Positions 59,432 to 64,000 of a DNA stretch of 64,000 nucleotides are shown here, in pieces. This DNA is from Opitutaceae bacterium EW11 (GTDB taxonomy: Bacteria; Verrucomicrobiota; Verrucomicrobiia; Opitutales; Opitutaceae). The DNA is taken from NCBI GenBank assembly GCA_003054665.1, contig QAYY01000013.1:1-64000 (forward strand), read 5' to 3'. The notes under the pieces were generated by a model, which saw only the letters and a list, made by a program, of their open reading frames with translations, did no database searches and was not told where the DNA came from. The translations under genes and the position numbers were made by a program. Within the stretch, counting starts at the first letter, position 1. Each line of letters opens with the position of its first letter.

Positions 59432-60199
59432 ATGAAACCTACAAGAACCATATTCGCCTCAATGAAGGACAAGGGCGGCGTCGGCGCCTCCTTCAACCTG
59501 GTCCTGCTCGCACTGTATCTGGATTCGAAGGGCGTGCCTTACCAGCCTGTCGACGCCGACCTCAAGAGTGCTACGCTGTCCGATTCCATTACGAAAAAGC
59601 AGGTGATCCAAGTCGACTTCGACCGAGTGGATAAGAAGGGGAGGCGCCAATTCGATTTCATCTTGGACCTGAGCTACGAGCACGAAACGCTGCTTGTAGA
59701 TCTCCCTGCCGGCAGCACCTCGGACTTTATTCCATGGAGCAAAACCGTGGACCTCGGGGAACAGCTGCAGGCCGAAGGCCTCCGCATTGTGCTGCTATGC
59801 CCGGTGTCGAGTGAGCGCGACACCCTCGACGACCTTCTACTGATCACCAAGGGCATGGAGACGCCAGAAGGGAATCTATCGACCGATGTGGGGTGGATTG
59901 TCACGAAGAGTGACCACAAAGGGCCACTCACGGCCTTTGAAAATTCCAAAACCCGGTTGCGGTTAACTGATGCCGGCGCCGATGAGATCTTCACACCGGA
60001 GTTGGAGCCTTTGATTATGGAGCCTCTCCGCGCACACCGCCTGAACGTTTCCGACGCGATTGAGCAGATGCCTGGTTGGCCACGTGAGAAGAGGCTCAGC
60101 ACCTCGGATTTGATACGCCTCAAGAAGTGGCGTGCTGGAATCTTCGCACAATACGACACAGCTCGAAATCTGCAGCACCTCCTGGTGCCAGCGCCATGA
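59432..60199 (+). CDS. ParA/TraL-like P-loop protein without P-loop Lys
   Basis: 255 residues. It starts like MinD/ParA/TraL proteins: RTIFASMKDKGGVGASFNLVLLALYL. The deviant Walker A normally reads KGGVGKS/T; here GAS replaces GKS, so the catalytic Lys that contacts phosphate is missing while the signature Lys (KDKGG) is kept. The Walker B-like segment LLVDLPAGST follows near 87. It may bind nucleotide weakly or act as a scaffold. In IncP/IncN-type systems TraL sits close to the relaxase genes, which fits this location. It overlaps the next gene by 4 bases. Confidence 0.72.
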   Translation: MKPTRTIFASMKDKGGVGASFNLVLLALYLDSKGVPYQPVDADLKSATLSDSITKKQVIQVDFDRVDKKGRRQFDFILDLSYEHETLLVDLPAGSTSDFIPWSKTVDLGEQLQAEGLRIVLLCPVSSERDTLDDLLLITKGMETPEGNLSTDVGWIVTKSDHKGPLTAFENSKTRLRLTDAGADEIFTPELEPLIMEPLRAHRLNVSDAIEQMPGWPREKRLSTSDLIRLKKWRAGIFAQYDTARNLQHLLVPAP

Positions 60200-60879
60200 G
60201 TACCGAGCTCGAGACAGCAAAGAAGACGGCCGCAGAGAACGCCCAGGAGTTTCGCGAGACTGTGATGCGCACTGCTCCGCGCGAGTGCCTCGAAATGATC
60301 CAACGGAAAGAGATCATTTTCGACGATCTTACGATCTTCCAGCAGGCACTTCTAAAAGCCGAAGCCCTCGACTACAAAGCGCTCACCGAGGGTGAGCGCC
60401 AGAAACTGCAGGATCTTATCAGCGGTGTCTCGGCTCTTGTCTCCTCGTTCAAGGAGGCCGCGCTCCTGCAGAGCGCCACGCAGGCGCAATCAGTGGAATC
60501 TTCTCAAGAGTCCCTCGCTCAGATTCTCCGCGAGCACCTTCAAGAAATCCGTCTCGCCCAGGCAGCACATGTGGAGACTCTCAAAGCAGCAACAAGGGAG
60601 CAGCTGAAGCTTTTCGCTGAGGTTGTAGTCGCGGAACTTCGCAAAGCGCCCAGCTCGCCTCCTCTGACTGCGGCGCCCGTGGTGCCCGTCATGGTGCCAC
60701 CCGCGCCGCTTGCTTCTGAGAAGCATCAGACAGAGAGCGATTTGCCCAACCGTCCGACCGAAACACCGGTTGCAGTTCCACCAAAGAAGCAATCATGGTT
60801 CCTCCCCGCTACGATCGGTTGCCTCCTCGGCGTGGCAGCAGCTGTCGCGGCCATGGTCGCACTGAAAGGAGCACTGTAG
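60196..60879 (+). CDS. tail-anchored coiled-coil membrane protein
   Basis: 227 residues from ATG 60196. Helical/coiled region 1-155, Pro/Val-rich linker 155-200 and a C-terminal membrane helix at about 204-224. The layout resembles plasmid transfer proteins such as TraM/TraK-type membrane anchors, but no family is recognised. ATGA overlap with the ParA/TraL-like gene suggests they act together at the membrane. Confidence 0.55.
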   Translation: MSTELETAKKTAAENAQEFRETVMRTAPRECLEMIQRKEIIFDDLTIFQQALLKAEALDYKALTEGERQKLQDLISGVSALVSSFKEAALLQSATQAQSVESSQESLAQILREHLQEIRLAQAAHVETLKAATREQLKLFAEVVVAELRKAPSSPPLTAAPVVPVMVPPAPLASEKHQTESDLPNRPTETPVAVPPKKQSWFLPATIGCLLGVAAAVAAMVALKGAL

Positions 60880-60881
60880 CC

Positions 60882-61517
60882 GTGCACCGAATACTTTCAG
60901 AACCTCAATTCGCGTTTGGGGTACAGACTTCGTCTGTCCCAGGAGAATCAACAGAGCTCCATGCGGTGCCTTGGACGTACGTCGAGCATGTGCGCCTTGC
61001 CGTAGGCCCCGAGCTGAGCGCCCGCGAAGCCGGACTCCAGTACGCGCTACCCGACGATCCTCAGCCCATGCTCCGAGTTATCGCCGATGATGGCGCCTGG
61101 CATGCGCTGCCTTGGGCGAACATCCCGCCGACCATTTGGATGTGTGACGGTGCATTGAGCTTTTCCAGTGCGGGATGGACAGTGCGGCTCAAAGGGCGGC
61201 GCCTAGATGAAGTCTTTTGGTGTCTCGCATCGCGGGGTGTGCGATCACTGTCGCGACACGTAGGAAACCAAGCCGGTGACAAGCTGGAGATCACGTCGGT
61301 GCTTTGCGTGAAACCGAAAGCGGCCACAGAGCCAGAGGGAGACCTCGATGTGTGGTCCAGACGTGGGATGACCGAGGTGAAGGTTTCTATTCAGGGCCAA
61401 GGTTTGTATGACCTATTTGGCGCGTCCCTGGGGTGGAACCTCTATAGCGCCGAGCCCGATCCGGTTCTGCCTAAGAGCGGTCCCTATCTCCAGAGAATCC
61501 AGGTCAAAGAAAGTTGA
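60882..61517 (+). CDS. hypothetical protein
   Basis: 211 residues from GTG 60882, two bases after the previous stop with AAAGGAG upstream. Soluble, beta-rich and Trp-rich; two halves show similar openings (ELHAVPWTYVEHVRLAV and AWHALPWANIPPTIWMC), suggesting an internal duplication. Unrecognised. Last gene of the operon before the next recurrent promoter. Confidence 0.5.
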   Translation: MHRILSEPQFAFGVQTSSVPGESTELHAVPWTYVEHVRLAVGPELSAREAGLQYALPDDPQPMLRVIADDGAWHALPWANIPPTIWMCDGALSFSSAGWTVRLKGRRLDEVFWCLASRGVRSLSRHVGNQAGDKLEITSVLCVKPKAATEPEGDLDVWSRRGMTEVKVSIQGQGLYDLFGASLGWNLYSAEPDPVLPKSGPYLQRIQVKES

Positions 61518-61541
61518 TATAGGCGCCACAAAGCCACCCCC

Positions 61542-61565
61542 AGATTCTTGCTGTGTTGATACGCT
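61542..61565 (+). promoter_or_regulatory. RGAAWC-type promoter, leaderless start
   Basis: AGATTC (61542-61547), spacer ttgctGTGTTGA, TACGCT (61560-61565), then TGGGGT and ATG 61572. The T at the fourth hexamer position departs from RGAAWC. Confidence 0.7.
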
Positions 61566-61571
61566 TGGGGT

Positions 61572-63683
61572 ATGCAAAAGACCCAGAGCGAGGCAGCGGA
61601 AAAGAAGAATCTGTTCGATCCACTTTCGGCGAAGCGCCGGGAGTACGACCTTTTCTCCAATCTGCTTCGGGAAAGAGTCATCCCCGATGTTGTACCCGCA
61701 AACCGCCCTGCTCAGCTCAAAGCTATCTGGGAAAAACGCGCGATGTACTGGCTCAACGATGAGCGGCATCTGCCGAGCATGCTAAAGCAGGCGCAGTGCT
61801 CCGGGCTTGATCCAGAGATGGTTCGCAGTGCCTTGGTTTGGCCGCAGAGGGAGGGTAGCTCTGAAATGCGCTTCTCGGCTTGGGACCCAAACAAAGCTTC
61901 ACTCGGCAATTTCATCCGTCGGTGCGGCCACCAGGCGGCATCCCGGGATCTCTCGAAGGCAATTTCCATGACGTCCCTTGACGCGAAGCTGTCCGAAGAC
62001 GGAGATCGCACCCTTGGCGACGTTCTCTCGTCAGAGAACGTCGCAGAAAGTGGGAGCGAGACTTCCCAGGCGAAGGAGCAAAGAGAGCTCCATGTATGGG
62101 CACTGGAGCTCGGATTCGACGTTAAGGAGGGTACATTCAATGTGTTGCGGCATAAGGCCCCGTACGGTCCCTTGTTCGATGCGGCCGCAGAGAAGGCGCA
62201 CGAGGAGCTCGTGGCCCGCGTCGCAGAGCTGTCGGCGCCGCGCGAACGCCCGGCGATCCAGAGGTGCACGAACATTTACGACGCCGTTGCCGCATCGAGC
62301 GCGGTGAGCGGCGCGTTCGATCTTGTGAAGCGTGGCCGGGCGACCGGCATTATTGCGGCTCACCCGAATCCCGCAGGGAAGGTATGTCGGTTCATCGCAA
62401 CGAAGGACAATGAGCAGGAGATCGATGCGATTTCGGAGTTGATCGAGGCGGCTGAAGAAGCCCGCAAGAAGCCCACGAAGGACCTCGCATCCGCCGAGCG
62501 AAACGATGCTGTCGTGCTGAAGGCGCTCGCGCGCAGCAAAGCGGTTATTCCGCAGACGCCGGAGCAATCTCAGGCCTACATCGCACAGCGTCTTTACTCT
62601 GTCGGGCTCGCGAGGCACTTGGACCGTCGATCGAAAACTCAAGAGGAGGTTTCACTGTCGCAGTTCGCCCGCGTTGCCTTTGATGGGATCGATTTCTCGC
62701 GCAACAATGCCGTCCTCGAAATCGACCGGGTGCTAGCCGCTTGGAGCAACCCGGAAACTCGCCACATGTTCGCAGCCCAGGTCCGGGCCGGAGCCGTCGA
62801 GATCCCGAAGACTCACTCGTCACTCCGCCAACCAGAGCTCTTCCACTACGACACACCCAGGCGCCAGGTGGAGATCGAGAACGCGCTCATTGGTCGCTCG
62901 ACCGTGGAACTCGACTGTGTGCCCGAGCAGCGCTCCGCCCAGGCTCGCATCTTGCGCCTCTCAAACAGCGACAAGCTGGAGCTCGTTAACTTCGCGAAGG
63001 CCCATGGCATCGATGCGGTGGCGCTCGTGGAGGCCACACCACTTCACACCGTGCACGCCATTCTGGCGAATCGCGACGCAGAGGCAGCAAAGCGCTACAT
63101 CAACGCCGCTAAGGTGAACCCTCCGGCGAAGGTCGGCGAGGCGCAGCTTGCTGCCTACGAGCCCTATTTCGCCGCGGCCGCAGCTGCTGGCGCCGCCAGG
63201 GTCGCTCAGGAGAAGCAGTACAAGGCCGCAGCCCTCGACAAGAAACCTCGCGAGCAGTGGACCTACAGCGACAGCGAACTCGCTGACCGCAACTACGCGC
63301 GTAGCCGCGAACAGTTTCAGCAGAACCTTATCCGGTGCGGCGTGCGCAAGCGCGACCTACCAGCGCGCTGGGAGGCTCTCCAGATGGCGACAGTATTGCA
63401 GCCCAAGGCCGTTGAACGCATCGAAATGGCACTCGAAGGAAACAAATGGCTGGATACGCTAACGCGCCTTTGCCAGGTAGCCGACAAAGAAACACTCAGG
63501 AGAATCGCTTCGGGGGGCACTCCCGAAGAAATCACCAGGGCCGCAGAAGAGGTACTCGCCGAGGCAGCTTCCAGAAAACCTACCCTTGCTGCACCGATGC
63601 AGGAGCACGCTATGGAACAAGAGGGCTTCTCCTTTGAAACCGCAGCAACTGCAGAGCGCCACGGTGGCGCTATGGTGCGGTAA
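61572..63683 (+). CDS. large protein with sigma-70-like segment (leaderless)
   Basis: 703 residues, mostly helical, no membrane segment. Residues 98-155 (FSAWDPNKASLGNFIRRCGH..., SLDAKLSEDGDRTLGDVL) resemble sigma-70 between regions 2.3 and 3.0, where FDP-KG-F-YA-I and SLDxxxGEDGDxxLxD motifs are typical. No clear region 4 HTH is visible, and the remaining 500 residues are unrecognised. It may be a highly diverged sigma-like factor, or the likeness may be chance. Its own promoter is of the recurrent type and its mRNA should start at the ATG. Confidence 0.5.
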   Translation: MQKTQSEAAEKKNLFDPLSAKRREYDLFSNLLRERVIPDVVPANRPAQLKAIWEKRAMYWLNDERHLPSMLKQAQCSGLDPEMVRSALVWPQREGSSEMRFSAWDPNKASLGNFIRRCGHQAASRDLSKAISMTSLDAKLSEDGDRTLGDVLSSENVAESGSETSQAKEQRELHVWALELGFDVKEGTFNVLRHKAPYGPLFDAAAEKAHEELVARVAELSAPRERPAIQRCTNIYDAVAASSAVSGAFDLVKRGRATGIIAAHPNPAGKVCRFIATKDNEQEIDAISELIEAAEEARKKPTKDLASAERNDAVVLKALARSKAVIPQTPEQSQAYIAQRLYSVGLARHLDRRSKTQEEVSLSQFARVAFDGIDFSRNNAVLEIDRVLAAWSNPETRHMFAAQVRAGAVEIPKTHSSLRQPELFHYDTPRRQVEIENALIGRSTVELDCVPEQRSAQARILRLSNSDKLELVNFAKAHGIDAVALVEATPLHTVHAILANRDAEAAKRYINAAKVNPPAKVGEAQLAAYEPYFAAAAAAGAARVAQEKQYKAAALDKKPREQWTYSDSELADRNYARSREQFQQNLIRCGVRKRDLPARWEALQMATVLQPKAVERIEMALEGNKWLDTLTRLCQVADKETLRRIASGGTPEEITRAAEEVLAEAASRKPTLAAPMQEHAMEQEGFSFETAATAERHGGAMVR

Positions 63684-63701
63684 CAACCCGGCGACACATT
63701 T

Positions 63702-64000
63702 ATGATCAACTTTATCGAACCACTGATCGTTCACCAACCTGCCGCCGTCGTGGAGCACTGCAGTGGCCCAGCTTTGCGCCCGCTGCTCGTGCGCCTCTCC
63801 TCGGAGCTCCGTCTAAGCGATGGTGTGCCCACCGAAGAAATGGTGGCACTTTGCGAGCTTCATCCGTGGCTCCTAGGGCAGCTCGTTGCCGAGGGCTGCG
63901 CAGGGCGTCTCGTGGCGAGCGTTTCACCGCTCGCGAATGCATGCGCCTGCGTGGTGCTCTACCAGCACCTCCCTGAGTGCGAGCAAGTCGCGGTGACTAG
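63702..64000 (+). CDS. hypothetical protein, truncated by window end
   Basis: Open from ATG 63702 to the right edge (99 codons plus two bases). Soluble, Leu/Val/Ala-rich with several Cys and His (VEHCSGPALRP, MVALCELHPW). No family recognised. It starts 18 bases after the preceding stop without a ribosome site, so it may share the leaderless transcript of the gene before. Confidence 0.5.
   Translation, partial: MINFIEPLIVHQPAAVVEHCSGPALRPLLVRLSSELRLSDGVPTEEMVALCELHPWLLGQLVAEGCAGRLVASVSPLANACACVVLYQHLPECEQVAVT

Noticed and set aside
1-64000. CRISPR arrays, rRNA and tRNA genes
   Set aside because: I saw no regularly spaced direct repeats of the right size and no rRNA segments; tRNAs were not detected by eye, though a dedicated scan was not possible.

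Overview
The window looks like part of a large conjugative plasmid, or an integrative element, of a Gram-negative GC-rich bacterium. Plasmid-type genes run along its length: a KfrA-like protein, a XerC/D-like recombinase, a primase-type replication protein, a TraD/TrwB-like coupling ATPase, a MobF (TrwC/TraI) relaxase-helicase and a ParA/TraL-like protein. Lipobox lipoproteins and an outer-membrane-barrel-like protein indicate a diderm host. Three genes encode short ankyrin-like repeats of a style I associate with Verrucomicrobiota (Opitutales). No rRNA or housekeeping gene is present, so the host is a tentative inference.

Layout. 1-4.1 kb: an integron-type cassette array with three attC-like sites; two of the cargo genes look like PD-(D/E)XK nucleases, and the array is broken by transposase debris. 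4.4-9.8 kb: metallophosphatase, tyrosine recombinase with a Xer-like inverted repeat, KfrA-like gene, HAD phosphatase and a frameshifted CoiA-like gene. 10-12.9 kb: replication candidate (HTH protein, possible antisense RNA, leader ORFs, primase and partner). 13-33 kb: radical SAM photolyase-like gene, then many short, mostly unknown genes, several broken by single-base lesions, plus a trypsin-like protease, an orphan HigA-like antitoxin and tiny membrane peptides. 33-40 kb: accessory region with a broken STAS/HATPase gene, GIY-YIG protein, gene remnants, a BLUF domain and a structured 0.7-kb non-coding block. 40-44.6 kb: HTH protein, large type ISP-like restriction-modification enzyme and metallophosphoesterase in one overlapping operon. 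44.8-64 kb: envelope proteins and the transfer region.

The most notable observation is a promoter family. At least 17 sites share RGAAWC, a 12-bp spacer of the form N5-GKSGYGN, then TANNNT, and serve genes spread from 16 to 61 kb. At several the start codon lies 5-6 bases after the -10 box, so the mRNAs should be leaderless. Others have short A-rich leaders without a Shine-Dalgarno, while genes inside operons often have one. One gene with such a promoter (61572-63683) contains a stretch resembling sigma-70, a possible but unproven link to this promoter set.
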